Positions 36,270-46,662 of a stretch of DNA of 64,000 nt are shown here, in pieces. Source of the DNA: Lactococcus ileimucosae (GTDB lineage Bacteria > Bacillota > Bacilli > Lactobacillales > Streptococcaceae); the NCBI RefSeq assembly GCF_943193185.1, contig NZ_CALPDE010000003.1, positions 62,001 through 126,000 of the forward strand, in the 5' to 3' direction. The position numbers and the translations under genes are program-made. Numbering within the stretch: position 1 is the stretch's first letter; each line of letters opens with the position of its first letter. The notes under the pieces were generated by a model that was given only the letters and a program-made list of their open reading frames with translations, had not been told where the DNA came from and searched no databases.

Positions 36270-37913
36270 TTATTGGTTGATGATGAGAGCGGGACGAGCA
36301 CCGCCATTTGGAGATAAATGGGTCATAGAAAGGTCACCATGCATCTCACCGTTGTGAGCTCGCCAACCTCCTTCCAGATTATCTGGAAATGCTCCTACAG
36401 TATTTCCTGGGGTTCGGAACCACCACCAAGTCCCGTTGGACACAGTCCGTTCTTGAGTATTAGGGAAAGCACGTCCTGGACCCGATAAGCGGGTTACATC
36501 TGCCAAGGAAAGGACAAAGGCACGAGGACTACCAGTTGGGGCAACTTGAGTCACGTCAGCTGCAACTTCCGGAAATGCTCCCAAGTTTGTTGGCACCCAC
36601 CTAGTCCCACCTGCTGACCAGATAGCTTCTGCATTCTCAATCCTTCCTGTCACAAAGTTATCTGAAACTGGCTGAACCATCGCTTGAACTGTTGGATCAA
36701 GATCGCTATACCACTGATTACTGCGATTCTCCTTATTATGGAAAGTCGTAGATGTAATCACTTCATTTCGGATAATCATATGATTATTGGCTCCCATATT
36801 CTCCAAATAACGATACTGCTCCCCAGCCATAGTAAAGATAGTCCCCGGTGCCATGATGCTAAAGTTGATTTGGTTAGGTTGGACATCATCATCTGGTCCT
36901 GGGTTCCCCCAGTTGTTATCGATAGAACCGTTCTGTACGGCTGTCAGGAAGTCTGACAAGTCGGCATGATGCGTATAGTTTGGATCTACAGCCAAGAAAT
37001 CATTGATACGGTCAGGACTGATCAGTTGTCCGTCCACATGGATACCGTAATAATATTCGCCCGGGATGTTGTCTGCCGCTGCGGTCATCTGAGCGGCATC
37101 CAAGAGGTAAGAGGTAGTCTCTCCTGCTTGGAGCTGGTTAGCCCAGTAAGCCCAGCCTGTTTGGTGGTCAATCACCCAGAAGTTGCCGACTTTCAGGTTA
37201 TTAGGTAGGGCTGCCCACTGGCTGATTGTCATCGGGGCACGTTCTTGTTGCAGGTTTTGAGCGGCATCATGGGTGACTTCTTCGCCCGGCCAAACTGGTC
37301 CGCTGTTGTCAAAGCTGTCGCCAGCAGACCAGTAGGCATCTGTACCGTCTCCGGGGTGCGTGGCGCCATCTGTGACACCGTCTGTGGCTGTACTTGTGAG
37401 CCAGTCACGGGCATGCCCTGCAGAGGCGGTCATCAGGTCTGAGTTGTCCCGATTGAAGGTGGGCATGAACCATGGGGCATCTTGGCCTGAGCGGGTCCAA
37501 CCAAAGGTCAGGTTGGCGTAGGTGTTGAAAGCAGCTGAGTCACCTACACGGGTGTTGAGATTGGTCTCTGAGGGACGCATGACCGTCCAAGTGTTCACTT
37601 GGTCACGGATGGTGCCGTTCACTATAGGGGTGAAGTCTGTATCTCCTGTGGCGCGTTTCTCCATGAACTCGGAGAGGCGGATACGGGCCATGAGGGGCAC
37701 ATTGCCATAGTTCTCCACGAAGACGTCCTTGTTTTCGGTGTCTCGGTTGTAGTAGTCGTGGACACGGCCGCCGGGGGTGTTTTCTCGGAGCCGGTCATTG
37801 ATGGCCCGCTGGTTGAAGGCTTGGAAGGCGAAGGTGCCGCCTACCAAGAGCAATAAGAGGGACAGGAGCGCGAGGTTGCGCAGCCGCCGCTGGTTTTTCT
37901 TTTCTGGTGTCAT
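36270..37913 (-). CDS. Dispersed-family secreted protein, copy B
   Basis: 547 residues. The first 30 residues differ from copy A at two positions only (MTPEKKNQRRLRNLALLSLL, then LLLVGGTFAF), and the N-domain (GGRVHDYYNRDTENKDVFVE) is the same. The central region is similar but clearly diverged (GWAYWANQLQAGETTSYLLD), IFTMAGEQYRYLENM is identical, and the C-terminal end differs (WWWFRTPGNTVGAFPDNLEG, then GGARPALIINQ). SipW-like signal, no sorting motif, predicted outside the cell. SD AAAGGAGG. Lies between walJ and ydbC, transcribed against walRKJ and sharing its terminator. Function unknown. Confidence 0.85.
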   Translation of the reverse strand: MTPEKKNQRRLRNLALLSLLLLLVGGTFAFQAFNQRAINDRLRENTPGGRVHDYYNRDTENKDVFVENYGNVPLMARIRLSEFMEKRATGDTDFTPIVNGTIRDQVNTWTVMRPSETNLNTRVGDSAAFNTYANLTFGWTRSGQDAPWFMPTFNRDNSDLMTASAGHARDWLTSTATDGVTDGATHPGDGTDAYWSAGDSFDNSGPVWPGEEVTHDAAQNLQQERAPMTISQWAALPNNLKVGNFWVIDHQTGWAYWANQLQAGETTSYLLDAAQMTAAADNIPGEYYYGIHVDGQLISPDRINDFLAVDPNYTHHADLSDFLTAVQNGSIDNNWGNPGPDDDVQPNQINFSIMAPGTIFTMAGEQYRYLENMGANNHMIIRNEVITSTTFHNKENRSNQWYSDLDPTVQAMVQPVSDNFVTGRIENAEAIWSAGGTRWVPTNLGAFPEVAADVTQVAPTGSPRAFVLSLADVTRLSGPGRAFPNTQERTVSNGTWWWFRTPGNTVGAFPDNLEGGWRAHNGEMHGDLSMTHLSPNGGARPALIINQ

Positions 37914-38039
37914 AAACTCCTCCTTTGACGTAACCTGTACTTTTAGATTTTCATTACATATACATTTCTAATGTTACGTTTACTTTCTGAGTCTATAGTA
38001 TAAAAAAGGTCAAATGAAATGAGTGTTTGATGAGAAAAG
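37914..38039 (-). promoter_or_regulatory. Conserved upstream cassette of copy B
   Basis: Nearly identical to the DNA upstream of copy A up to GATGAGAAAAG. The T-run between TTGACC and the TATACTATAG is 6 instead of 8. Of the A inverted repeat CGTAACATT/AATGTTACG only CGTAAC/GTTACG remains pairable. Confidence 0.6.
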
Positions 38040-38100
38040 GGCTGTTTACTTTGGCTTGGAGCTTGCTTGTTTCTCTCTTCTGAACCAAGGAAAGCATGAG

Positions 38101-38130
38101 AAAAGAAGTCCCGACTGGAGCTTCTTGACT
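38101..38130 (-). terminator. Terminator after ydbC
   Basis: AAGAAGCTCCAGTCGGGACTTCTTTT on the minus strand; similar in sequence to the terminator that follows the ackA gene upstream of copy A. Confidence 0.75.
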
Positions 38131-38156
38131 CTATGTTATTAACAGTTGACTGTCTT

Positions 38157-38372
38157 TTATTTGTTGCCAAGTTCTTTTAAAAGTACGGCAAACTCTTCAT
38201 CCGTCAAAGTAACACCTTTACCCATCTTTTTATGATCAGGTGACCATTGACGGAGGTCATACTTTGCTTCCATACCATTCCAAGAAACGCGGTTAAGCTC
38301 TTTTGTCCAACCTTTAGCATTCTCAGACAGTGTAATAAGATGTTCCTCAATCTCAAATTTTAAATCAGCCAT
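38157..38372 (-). CDS. ydbC: YdbC family PC4-like single-stranded nucleic acid binding protein
   Basis: 71 residues from the ATG at 38370-38372 with AGGAGG upstream. The sequence LKFEIEEHLITLSENAKGWT, then KELNRVSWNG and KYDLRQWSPDHKKMGKGVTL, matches the lactococcal YdbC protein, a small homodimer of the PC4 fold that binds ssDNA. Usually close to murA, as here (47 nt after it). Confidence 0.88.
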   Translation of the reverse strand: MADLKFEIEEHLITLSENAKGWTKELNRVSWNGMEAKYDLRQWSPDHKKMGKGVTLTDEEFAVLLKELGNK

Positions 38373-38419
38373 ATTTACCTCCTGTAAATTAATACGTAAA
38401 AGTAACAAACTGTTCACGC

Positions 38420-39685
38420 TTAATCTTCGATTAGTTTAATATCCACGCCGAGAGCTGTCATCTTTTCAATGATACTGTCATAGCCTCGCAGGATAAATTC
38501 GATATTTTCGATTGTCGTTGTACCTTCTGCAATAATACCTGCCAAGACCAATCCAGCTCCCGCACGTAAGTCCGTTGCACGCACACGCGCACCCTTAAGT
38601 GTACTCGGCGCTTCGTAAACGATTCGATCATCGACAGTTGAAATAGCAGCACCCATACGTGCCATTTCTGGCACATGATTGACACGTTTTTCATAGATTG
38701 TATCCATAATCCATCCACGACCTTTCGCTTTGAGCAAAAGTGGCGTAATGGGTTGCTGTAAATCTGTCGCAAATCCTGGATAAGGTACTGTCTTTATATT
38801 AACAGCTTTCAAGTTTTCAGAGCGATGAACTTCGATAGAGTCTTCACGAATCGTCATCCGCACACCCATTTCTTCCAGTTTAGCAATGAAGGATTCTAAA
38901 TGCTCATAAATCACGTTATCAACAATAACACCCTCACCGACAGCTGCAGCTAAGGCCAGATAAGTCCCTGCCTCGATACGATCAGGAATCACTGTATGAC
39001 GTGCACCATGCATGTCTGCCTTCCCCGTGATACGAATAACATCTGTACCAGCCCCCCGAACTTTAGCACCCATATTATTCAGCAAAGTAGCCACATCAAT
39101 AATTTCTGGTTCACGCGCAGCATTTTCAATAATCGTAACACCTTCTGCTGTACTTGCCGCAAGCATGGTATTGATTGTCGCTCCTACAGACACCATATCC
39201 ATATAGACAGTTGTGCCATGTAATTTTTCTTCTTTGGCTTCAAGGTGCATTGCGTTTTCAAGATAAGACAGCTCTGCTCCTAAAGCTTCAAAAGCTTTAA
39301 TGTGCAAATCCATCGGACGTGGTCCAAGATCACAGCCTCCCGGTAAACCAACGGTTGCTTTCCCAAAACGTCCAAGCAAGGCACCGTTAAAATAATAAGA
39401 AGCACGTAAGGAGTTTATCTTACCGTAGGGCAGAGGCTTAGAAACAACATGGCGTGTATCGATGGTCAAAATCCCAGCTTCAATGTCGCGCTGAATTTTC
39501 GCCCCCATAATCTCCATAATCTCTACCAGACTCGCAACATCAGAAATATCAGGAACACCTTCAAGAGTTACAACATCATTGGCCAAAATAGTTGCCGGAA
39601 TAAGGGCGACAACACTATTTTTAGCTCCAGAAATTGTCACTCTCCCCGAAATACTTCGACCACCATTGATTACTATCTTTTTCAT
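38420..39685 (-). CDS. murA: UDP-N-acetylglucosamine 1-carboxyvinyltransferase
   Basis: 421 residues. EPSP-synthase fold; the catalytic Cys that fosfomycin attacks is present in [15 protein letters not shown] (about residue 117). N-terminal [20 protein letters not shown], with K22/N23-type contacts. First committed step of peptidoglycan synthesis. Gram-positives have two copies; which one this is (MurA1 or MurA2) cannot be told here. Confidence 0.95.
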   Translation of the reverse strand: MKKIVINGGRSISGRVTISGAKNSVVALIPATILANDVVTLEGVPDISDVASLVEIMEIMGAKIQRDIEAGILTIDTRHVVSKPLPYGKINSLRASYYFNGALLGRFGKATVGLPGGCDLGPRPMDLHIKAFEALGAELSYLENAMHLEAKEEKLHGTTVYMDMVSVGATINTMLAASTAEGVTIIENAAREPEIIDVATLLNNMGAKVRGAGTDVIRITGKADMHGARHTVIPDRIEAGTYLALAAAVGEGVIVDNVIYEHLESFIAKLEEMGVRMTIREDSIEVHRSENLKAVNIKTVPYPGFATDLQQPITPLLLKAKGRGWIMDTIYEKRVNHVPEMARMGAAISTVDDRIVYEAPSTLKGARVRATDLRAGAGLVLAGIIAEGTTTIENIEFILRGYDSIIEKMTALGVDIKLIED

Positions 39686-39906
39686 AAAATTATTTACTCT
39701 ATCACTTATTGTTTTATTTGAGACATGAAATACATGTACCCTCTATTCTACCATTTTTCCTTTCTTTTGGATAGATAAAAAAGTGTTCTTTTTCCTTCGC
39801 ATACATCCGCACAGGGTGTCTGCCTCTAAAATCATGTCATATTATTGTATATCATTAGAAAAAAATGATAATATAACTTTAAAGACTAAATCAAAGAAAG
39901 GGATAA

Positions 39907-40626
39907 ATGATGAATTTTTCACTCAAAACTTCCTTCATCCCAAATAAAAAGAAATCCAACTTTTTTAAGGCAAATTATTTTTTTAATATTAACAAGGACA
40001 TGCTCCACCATCTTGAAAGAGCAAAACTCTCTCCACTGCCTCTTCTCAATGAGGCAGACTACCAAAACTATCATAAGATTTTCAACTCCGAGGGCAAATG
40101 GATTGGCATGAGTTCGGAGCTCCTCCCAAAAAGTCAAAGTTATTCTCTCAAAAACAAAACGTTGAAGCTTCAAGGCTACACGTTTGAAGGTTGGGCGAAG
40201 GTCCGCAACCGTCACAATGTACTTGCCACTCCTCAATCACAAGAACAGGCTCAACTTTACGCTGGTTCAAGTTCTGTTATCCACCGTACGAGAGTCTATA
40301 ACCCAAGCTTTCTATGGAAACCACAGGAGAATCCTAACTTTGAACCTCTGGGACAAATCTACGATTTTCACGCACAATGGACACCTATCAAATATCCTAT
40401 TCGCTATAGTGCAAGAACAATCTGGAATGAATCTCTAGATTGGACGCATCCTGAAGGGATGAGGAGCATCGAACAAGGCTATATTTCCCAAGCCAAAGCC
40501 AAGTTGCCTTACTACCAGTTCATTGGTTGGCAAGTTGAGGATAATCCTGTCAGCAAGGACCAACCCATTATCCCGCCCGGCGTTGGTGCTGTTGATATTG
40601 TTGCTGTTTTTGAACAAATATCATAA
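39907..40626 (+). CDS. Cytosolic-looking protein with InlB/Flg_new-type repeats
   Basis: 239 residues, start with tandem ATG behind AAAGGG. Two to three degenerate beta-grasp repeats of the Listeria-Bacteroides type are visible: GYTFEGWAKVRN, IYDFHAQWTPIKYPIRYSA and YYQFIGWQVEDNP followed by VDIVAVFEQIS. These repeats normally occur on surface proteins, yet there is no signal peptide, membrane helix or LPxTG here. It may be a fragment of a longer surface protein or a non-secreted variant. Role unknown. Confidence 0.65.
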   Translation: MMNFSLKTSFIPNKKKSNFFKANYFFNINKDMLHHLERAKLSPLPLLNEADYQNYHKIFNSEGKWIGMSSELLPKSQSYSLKNKTLKLQGYTFEGWAKVRNRHNVLATPQSQEQAQLYAGSSSVIHRTRVYNPSFLWKPQENPNFEPLGQIYDFHAQWTPIKYPIRYSARTIWNESLDWTHPEGMRSIEQGYISQAKAKLPYYQFIGWQVEDNPVSKDQPIIPPGVGAVDIVAVFEQIS

Positions 40627-40707
40627 TCTAGGTCTTCGTCATTCTTACAATAAAGATTCTAAAAACATTAAAATATCCCCCTTACTTACTCTAGAAGCTT
40701 TTAATTT

Positions 40708-40757
40708 TATAATAAATTTTGTCCTTCTGGATAATCTAGCAGAAAGGAGGACCTGAA
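40708..40757 (+). promoter_or_regulatory. Promoter and SD-masking leader of candidate type I toxin 2
   Basis: TATAAT at 40708-40713. The short leader GTCCTTCTG (40721-40729) can pair, with a bulge, with CAGAAAGGAGGAC (40740-40752), which contains the SD AAAGGAGG; this would hide the ribosome binding site as in Fst toxin RNAs. Confidence 0.6.
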
Positions 40758-40868
40758 GTGTCAAATTTCGCTATTACACTTTTAGGCTCGGTTATATCAA
40801 GCTGTATCATTGCTATCTTTACTTGTTGGCTTAACCATAAAGATAAGCGCCAGATTTATTGGATGTGA
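40758..40868 (+). CDS. Candidate type I toxin peptide 2 (Fst-like)
   Basis: 36 residues from GTG at 40758 with AAAGGAGG 7 nt upstream (starts MSNFAITLLGSVISSCIIAI, ends FTCWLNHKDKRQIYWM). One membrane helix followed by a Trp-Leu and basic residues (TCWLNHKDKR) strongly recalls the Fst/Ldr class, where a helix ends in an FxxWL-type motif plus charged tail. The direct repeat GTGTCAAATTTCG covers its start codon and recurs at 40915-40927. A strong terminator follows. Confidence 0.7.
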   Translation: MSNFAITLLGSVISSCIIAIFTCWLNHKDKRQIYWM

Positions 40869-40878
40869 GCCACGCATA

Positions 40879-40929
40879 ACAAAAACGCTCGTACGGGAAT
40901 ACGAGCGTTTTTGCGTGTCAAATTTCGTT
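40879..40929 (-). ncRNA. Candidate antisense antitoxin RNA 2
   Basis: Convergent promoter: TTGGAC (40959-40964) with 17-bp spacer, or TGGACA with 16, and TATGAT (40936-40941). The RNA of about 50 nt carries the complement of GTGTCAAATTTCG, which would cover the toxin start codon, and ends at the shared hairpin CGCTCGTA/TACGAGCG (40883-40909) flanked by A and T runs on both sides. Layout matches RNA II of par-type systems. Confidence 0.68.
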
Positions 40930-41050
40930 GGATTCATCATAACACATTTAGAGTATTTGTCCAAAAGTTAAATCTCAACTCGCCCACTAAGCAGTTTTTA
41001 GAGTCGAGTTATGTCGCTGTGGCCTTTATATATAAAGGCTATTCTTAATT

Positions 41051-43144
41051 TTATTCAAAGACAAACTGGTTATGATAAAGCTCAGAATAAAAGCCGCCGA
41101 GATTTACAAGTTCATTGTGGTTTCCTTCTTCGATGACCTCACCATCTTTAAGAACAACAATCTTATCTGCATTAAGAATTGTTTTCAAACGGTGTGCGAT
41201 AACAAAAGAGGTACGCCCAGCGATGGCTGCTTCCATCGCCCACTGAATTTGCTCTTCCGTTACTGTATCAACATTAGAGGTCGCCTCATCCAGAATCAGC
41301 AATTCTGGATTTGTCAAAATAGTTCGCGCGATTGAAATTTGTTGCTTTTGCCCCACAGAGAAGACGTTGTCCTCATCGTCTACCATCGTGTCATAGCCAT
41401 CTGGTAAGCTCTCAATAAACTCATGAATATGTGTTGTTTTAGCTACTGTGATGACCTCATCCATCGTAGCATCCTTCTTCCCAAACTTGATATTATCCGC
41501 AATTGTACCAGAGAAAAGTACAGACTCTTGTAGAACAATACCAACTTTAGAACGTAAGGAATCTAAGTCAAACTCACGAATATCTGTATCATCAAACTTG
41601 ATTCCGCCCTTGTCCACATCATAGAAACGATTCATCAGGTTCATGACGGTTGTTTTTCCTGAACCTGTCGGGCCAACCAAGGCAACCATTTGACCTTTTT
41701 CAACATTGATATTTACATTTTTAAGGACTGGTTTTTCTGGAAGATAACTGAAGTCAATATTTTCAATGTGAACCCCTTCAGAAATACCTTCAAATATTTT
41801 TCCATTTTCAGGACGGACTTCTTCTTTTTCATCAAACATGACATTCAGACGTGTTGCACCAGTTACTGCAAGCTGCAACTGACCGAACGAGGATGAAATT
41901 TGCATGATGGGGTTGTAATACTGTTGCGCGTATTGGATGAAAGTTGCAAGTAAACCAAAGGCTGCTGCTGTTGATAATGAAGCATCATTAAGCAGGATAT
42001 TCGCTCCTGCAAAGATAACCAAGGCCAAAGTCAAGAGTGAGAAGCCATTCATCAGTGGGAAAATCATACCGGACCAAGCTTGCGCCGCAAAGGTTGTTTT
42101 ACGCACTTTATCATTACGGACTTCAAAACCTGCAATCGCATCTGCTTGAAGCCCTTCAACGATAATCGCTTTTTGCCCAGAAATTTTTTCATCCATATAA
42201 GCATTAAGTTCGCCGACTTCTTTTTGCTGCTTGTCTGTGTACTTTTTAGCTTGGATAATGATAATCACTGCACAGAGGATAGCGACAGGTGTCGTCGATA
42301 TTGTAACCAAAGCCATCTTGACATTTTGATCAAAAATCATATACAAAATCCCGATGAAGAGGGCAAAGTTGGTCGTTACATTGACCGCCGCTTGATTCAA
42401 TGTGTTTTGAATATTATCCAAGTCCGAAGTGAAGCGGGCGAGAATATCACCATCAGCATGGCGATCAAAGTAAGAAATTGTAAGGCGCTCCAACTTACCA
42501 AAGAGACCTTTACGCATACGGTTTGTGGAGTGTGCAACGATACGTGTAAAGAGCAAGCTATAGATGAGCTGAGCCACACCTGTCATCAAGTAAAAGGCCA
42601 AGAGCATCCACATCAAATTCATAAAGTCAGCCTTACTTGGCGCTTGTGAGGTAGCCACTTTCATCAAGTCAGCAATAGACTGCCCATTGAGCGTTGCACG
42701 GATAACTTCTGGTACATTGGCATCTGTCAATTGGTGCCAGTCTGTTGGAATTTTAGCCAGAGCTTGTAAACTGTCAATAGTCGTTCCAGCCGGCAGATTT
42801 GACGTTACCGCTGCAGGAACATTAGCAGATGTTAGGCTATGCCAATCAACCACATGACCTGCGGCCTGAGACATTTGACTAGCGATCTGCTGCAGCGCCT
42901 CTTGAGCCTGACTCGAGCTAGCCGCGATTTGTTGCAAACCTTTGACCGCTTCATCAGCATGTTGATGACTAAAATAATCCCCCACATAGGTAGAAAGGTG
43001 TGTGATAGAATCCCCAAGAAGTACGGGTGCTTTAACTTGCAGATAGGTAGCTGCAATGATAAATATCGCAATCACGAGGAACTGTAATTTATATTTTTTG
43101 AAGTAGAGATAGAAGAACTTCAATGCACGAGATGTATCATTCAT
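41051..43144 (-). CDS. lmrD: Heterodimeric multidrug ABC exporter, LmrD-like subunit
   Basis: 697 residues: six-helix membrane domain plus ATPase. A large outside insertion lies between the first two helices (about residues 45-165). Walker [10 protein letters not shown], a canonical Walker B ([13 protein letters not shown]) and switch His ([10 protein letters not shown]) are intact, but the signature reads FSVGQKQQ instead of SGGQ. The partner has the opposite defects, so the dimer has one working and one degenerate ATP site as in L. lactis LmrCD. Follows lmrC by 53 nt. Confidence 0.9.
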   Translation of the reverse strand: MNDTSRALKFFYLYFKKYKLQFLVIAIFIIAATYLQVKAPVLLGDSITHLSTYVGDYFSHQHADEAVKGLQQIAASSSQAQEALQQIASQMSQAAGHVVDWHSLTSANVPAAVTSNLPAGTTIDSLQALAKIPTDWHQLTDANVPEVIRATLNGQSIADLMKVATSQAPSKADFMNLMWMLLAFYLMTGVAQLIYSLLFTRIVAHSTNRMRKGLFGKLERLTISYFDRHADGDILARFTSDLDNIQNTLNQAAVNVTTNFALFIGILYMIFDQNVKMALVTISTTPVAILCAVIIIIQAKKYTDKQQKEVGELNAYMDEKISGQKAIIVEGLQADAIAGFEVRNDKVRKTTFAAQAWSGMIFPLMNGFSLLTLALVIFAGANILLNDASLSTAAAFGLLATFIQYAQQYYNPIMQISSSFGQLQLAVTGATRLNVMFDEKEEVRPENGKIFEGISEGVHIENIDFSYLPEKPVLKNVNINVEKGQMVALVGPTGSGKTTVMNLMNRFYDVDKGGIKFDDTDIREFDLDSLRSKVGIVLQESVLFSGTIADNIKFGKKDATMDEVITVAKTTHIHEFIESLPDGYDTMVDDEDNVFSVGQKQQISIARTILTNPELLILDEATSNVDTVTEEQIQWAMEAAIAGRTSFVIAHRLKTILNADKIVVLKDGEVIEEGNHNELVNLGGFYSELYHNQFVFE

Positions 43145-43197
43145 AATCTTTTTTCATTTTCTTGTTTTCAATAAATGGTTTGAAGAACAATGAAAAC

Positions 43198-44931
43198 TTA
43201 GTCCTCCTTTGCTTTCTGTGTATCGTAGATTTCACGGTAAACCGCAGAGTTCTCAACAAGCTCTGTGTGTGTCCCTTGCGCCACGAGTTTACCCTCGTCA
43301 AGAACGAGGATATTGTCTGCATGAACAACAGAAGAAATCTTTTGGGCGATAATAATTGTTGTTGTATCTTTCAAGTCTTTACTTAAAGCTTCTTGCACCA
43401 ACTTTTCTGACTTGGCATCAAGCGCTGATGTTGAGTCATCCAAGATAAGAACTTTAGGATCCTTGATGATTCCCCGTGTAATAGACATTCTTTGCTTTTG
43501 ACCACCAGAGAAGTTATTTCCACGTTCTTCAACCTGTGATTCATAGTGTTCAGGAAGTTTTTCGATAAATTCTGCTGCTTGAGCAATTTCTGCTGCACGG
43601 CTCATTTGCTCTGCTGTGGCATCTGCCTTGCCCTGTTTCAGATTTCCTGAAATTGTGCCCGAGAAGAGGATAGCTTTTTGCAAGACAATCGAAATCGTGT
43701 TTTTCAGGGTCGTCTTGGAAACATGCCGCAGGTCTTTGCCCCCGACACTTACTGTACCTTCTGTTGGATCAAAAAGACGAGGAATAAGCTGAGCCAAGGT
43801 TGATTTACCAGAACCTGTAGCTCCGACAATCCCCACCATTTGACCGGGTTTTATTTCAAAACTTATATCTTTCAGTGTTGGCTGTTCATCATTAGGATAA
43901 GAGAAGGAGACATGTTCAAACTTGACAGAGCCATCAAGCTCCTCATCCGGAACATCTTCGAAGACCATCGCAGGTTCGGTTTCGAGCACTTCTTTGATAC
44001 GTCCAATCGAAACAAAACCACGCGATGCAAACATGGACATCATTCCTCCCATGATAATAGCCATCATGATTTGCATCATATACTGGATAAAGGACATGAT
44101 ACCACCAAGCGTGCTAGCAGCTGTATTTAAATCACGAGTAACATAGGTAGAGACCAAAAGAATCGCTCCAAAGACAGCCAATTGAGAGATGATTGTAAAG
44201 GCTGGAATCATGGCAGCAAAAGTATAGCCTACAGCCATATTGTGGTCCAGAAGTTCATCAGAGGTTTCATCAAATTTTTGGATTTGGTCTTTTTCCTGAA
44301 CGAAGGACTTAACAACACGTGCGCCACGCAGGTTTTCTTTAGCAATCCCGTTAATGCGGTCCATCAGTTTTTGGAAAACCATGAAGTGAGGCCCCATTGA
44401 CTTCATTGACAGCATGGTTACTATTACGATGAGTACAACCATGACAACGATAATCCACCAAAGTTCTGGCATGGTGATAATGGACAAGACAAAAGCTCCG
44501 ACAAAGAGCAAGGGCACCCGGATCAAAACTTGGAAAGTCATCATCAAAAGTGTCTGCACTTGGTTGATGTCGTTTGTCATGCGTACAACCAGATTTCCAG
44601 CATTAAACTTCTCAATATTTTCATAAGAGAAAGTTTGAATCTTACGGAAAGTTTCTTCACGGATATCTGCGGATACTGACTGTGCAATCTTTGCTGCAGT
44701 AACTGTATTAAGGATAGAACCAATCAATCCTACTACAGCAATAAGTAAAAGAGACACGCCGTAATGATTAATTTTATCGACCTTATCTGATATTGAGATA
44801 GACTCTGCCATGACGCTTAGAATGTTCTTCATGTATTGCGGTTGCCAAAGAGCGGCACCAACTTGAAGAAGCATGGTAGCAAGGGCAGCGAAGACAAGAA
44901 ATTTGTACTTGCCAATGGCTTTCATTACCAT
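43198..44931 (-). CDS. lmrC: Heterodimeric multidrug ABC exporter, LmrC-like subunit
   Basis: About 577 residues from the ATG at 44929-44931 (AAAGGA upstream); the frame is open 27 codons further. Membrane domain residues 1-310, ATPase after. Walker [10 protein letters not shown] and signature FSGGQKQR are intact, but Walker B ends in Asp ([11 protein letters not shown]) and the switch His is Gln ([10 protein letters not shown]). These changes mark the non-catalytic half of an LmrCD-type pair that exports cationic drugs and bile acids. Confidence 0.9.
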   Translation of the reverse strand: MVMKAIGKYKFLVFAALATMLLQVGAALWQPQYMKNILSVMAESISISDKVDKINHYGVSLLLIAVVGLIGSILNTVTAAKIAQSVSADIREETFRKIQTFSYENIEKFNAGNLVVRMTNDINQVQTLLMMTFQVLIRVPLLFVGAFVLSIITMPELWWIIVVMVVLIVIVTMLSMKSMGPHFMVFQKLMDRINGIAKENLRGARVVKSFVQEKDQIQKFDETSDELLDHNMAVGYTFAAMIPAFTIISQLAVFGAILLVSTYVTRDLNTAASTLGGIMSFIQYMMQIMMAIIMGGMMSMFASRGFVSIGRIKEVLETEPAMVFEDVPDEELDGSVKFEHVSFSYPNDEQPTLKDISFEIKPGQMVGIVGATGSGKSTLAQLIPRLFDPTEGTVSVGGKDLRHVSKTTLKNTISIVLQKAILFSGTISGNLKQGKADATAEQMSRAAEIAQAAEFIEKLPEHYESQVEERGNNFSGGQKQRMSITRGIIKDPKVLILDDSTSALDAKSEKLVQEALSKDLKDTTTIIIAQKISSVVHADNILVLDEGKLVAQGTHTELVENSAVYREIYDTQKAKED

Positions 44932-44994
44932 AAATAAAAAATTTCCTTTCATTTTCTTGTCAACAATGACAAAAATAAATACGTTAGCTGAAAA

Positions 44995-45114
44995 ATTATA
45001 ACATTTAAACATTTATTTTTCAATACAAATAACTAACACTGTTAATCTTTTGTTTAGTTTATGTCTTACATAAACTAACAATTATATTCTAGCGCTTTTC
45101 AAAAGAAGTGTCAA
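44995..45114 (-). promoter_or_regulatory. lmrCD promoters and a 23-bp palindromic operator
   Basis: Two promoters point toward lmrC. The upstream one is TTGACA (45109-45114), 17 bp, TAGAAT (45086-45091); the downstream one TTGAAA (45018-45023), 17 bp, TATAAT (44995-45000). Between them TAGTTTATGT-CTT-ACATAAACTA (45055-45077) is a perfect palindrome just after the predicted start site of the upstream promoter, a typical repressor site. L. lactis lmrCD is controlled by LmrR; no lmrR is adjacent here. Confidence 0.75.
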
Positions 45115-45306
45115 TGATTTGTGATGCCTTAGTTAAAGGGCAGTATCCTTCTTTTAATCTTTTCGTTCTGGGAAAGGGAACACCGTAAGCCTTTGTTTCT
45201 TTCTGTTCAACTCTCTTAGAGAGGAAACGTCAAGCCTTTTTGAATTTTATCGTCACAAATGTATTGCTGAAAAGCAGGCAAGCCGCTTTTCTGATATAAT
45301 TGTGTT

Positions 45307-46572
45307 ATGAACAACGGTAAAATTTCACGCTCTCACAGCCTTAAACTTGCCGAACGTGGCGTGTGGGTCAGTATAGGCGCCTATATCTTTCTTTCCCTCT
45401 TACAACTTGGAGTCGCACAATTCACTCACTCTGCTTCACTTTTGGCCAATGGTTTCAATAATGTCACTGATATTCTAGGCAACATCGCCATCGTTATCGG
45501 TCTACGCATTGCGCGCATCCCTTCTGATAATGACCATGCCTATGGGCATTGGAAAGTTGAGTCTATTTCCAGTCTTATCTCCAGCTTCATCATGTTCCTT
45601 ATCGGTTTTGAAGTCCTTCGGCAAACCATCGTCAATTTTATAGAAGGAAGTTCAGCAGAAATTAATCCAATTGGTGCTATAATCGCACTATTTTCTGCTC
45701 TCGTCATGATTTCCGTTTATTTCTACTCTAACCGTTTAGCTAAGAAAACACAATCAAAAGCACTTGAAGCCTCTAGCAAAGATAACCTGAGCGATGCGCT
45801 GACTTCTCTGGGTACAACTGTTGCTATCATTGCAGCTGCCATGCATTGGATTTGGTTAGACCGCATCATGGCTTTAATCATTTGCGGCTTCATTCTCAAA
45901 ACTGCTTATGATATTTTCCGAGACAGTGTCTTTTCACTCTCTGATGGTTTTGACGATAATCTTTTAGAAGATTATAGGGAAGCTATTGAGCTGATTGACA
46001 AGGTCAAATCTGTTAAAATGATTCGTGGGCGCACCTACGGCAGCAATATCTTTCTGGATGTTGTCGTTGAGATGTCCCGTGACCTCTCTGTCTATGAGAG
46101 CCATGCTGCTACTGAAAAAATAGAACGTATGCTCATGGCTGGTTTTGATGTTTATGATGTTGATGTCCACGTCGAGCCCGCTGCTCTACCTGAAGAAGAA
46201 CACTTTGCTTCACGTGCTTTGGAACTTCTCCCAAAGGAAGAAATGCTCCTCAATGGTCAAAATCTTAACCAGCTGCTAGCCCCACAGTTTAAAGCTATCA
46301 CCAAAAACGGTGAAATTATCCAAGCAGAAAGCTTCATCGCTAACGCAACGCCAAAAGAAAGCTTAGCGATTAGAAACTATCAGGCAGAGCAAGTCAGCAA
46401 GAAAACTTTCATCCTCACCTACCATTATCTGGAAAACCAAAAGAGCTATACTGTATCAAGTGTCTGGCGAAGAAATGAATACTGGCGTTGTATTTACCGT
46501 CAGTTAACAGAAAAAGTTGAGGAAACTTCTGACGTTCTTCCCACTCATGAAGACACTAAAACAAGTTCTTAA
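45307..46572 (+). CDS. Cation diffusion facilitator transporter
   Basis: 421 residues. About six helices in residues 15-205 with the CDF motifs HSASLLANGFNNVTDILGN, DNDHAYGHWKVE and SKDNLSDALTSLG, then a cytoplasmic metal-binding domain and an unusual 130-residue C-terminal extension. Exports divalent metals such as Zn or Mn by proton antiport; specificity not predictable. No SD: an extended -10 (TGATATAAT, 45295-45300) ends 6 nt before the ATG. Confidence 0.9.
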   Translation: MNNGKISRSHSLKLAERGVWVSIGAYIFLSLLQLGVAQFTHSASLLANGFNNVTDILGNIAIVIGLRIARIPSDNDHAYGHWKVESISSLISSFIMFLIGFEVLRQTIVNFIEGSSAEINPIGAIIALFSALVMISVYFYSNRLAKKTQSKALEASSKDNLSDALTSLGTTVAIIAAAMHWIWLDRIMALIICGFILKTAYDIFRDSVFSLSDGFDDNLLEDYREAIELIDKVKSVKMIRGRTYGSNIFLDVVVEMSRDLSVYESHAATEKIERMLMAGFDVYDVDVHVEPAALPEEEHFASRALELLPKEEMLLNGQNLNQLLAPQFKAITKNGEIIQAESFIANATPKESLAIRNYQAEQVSKKTFILTYHYLENQKSYTVSSVWRRNEYWRCIYRQLTEKVEETSDVLPTHEDTKTSS

Positions 46573-46598
46573 TAGTCTCGGTAACAGGCTGAAATATT

Positions 46599-46643
46599 GT
46601 ATAAAAAGTACAATCTCTGTGAAGAAATTGTACTTTTTATATA
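46599..46643. terminator. Bidirectional terminator between the CDF gene and copy C
   Basis: TATAAAAAGTACAATCTC ... GAAATTGTACTTTTTATATA, symmetric stem with A and T runs. Confidence 0.85.
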
Positions 46644-46662
46644 TAGGGTTGTTGATGTTCTG

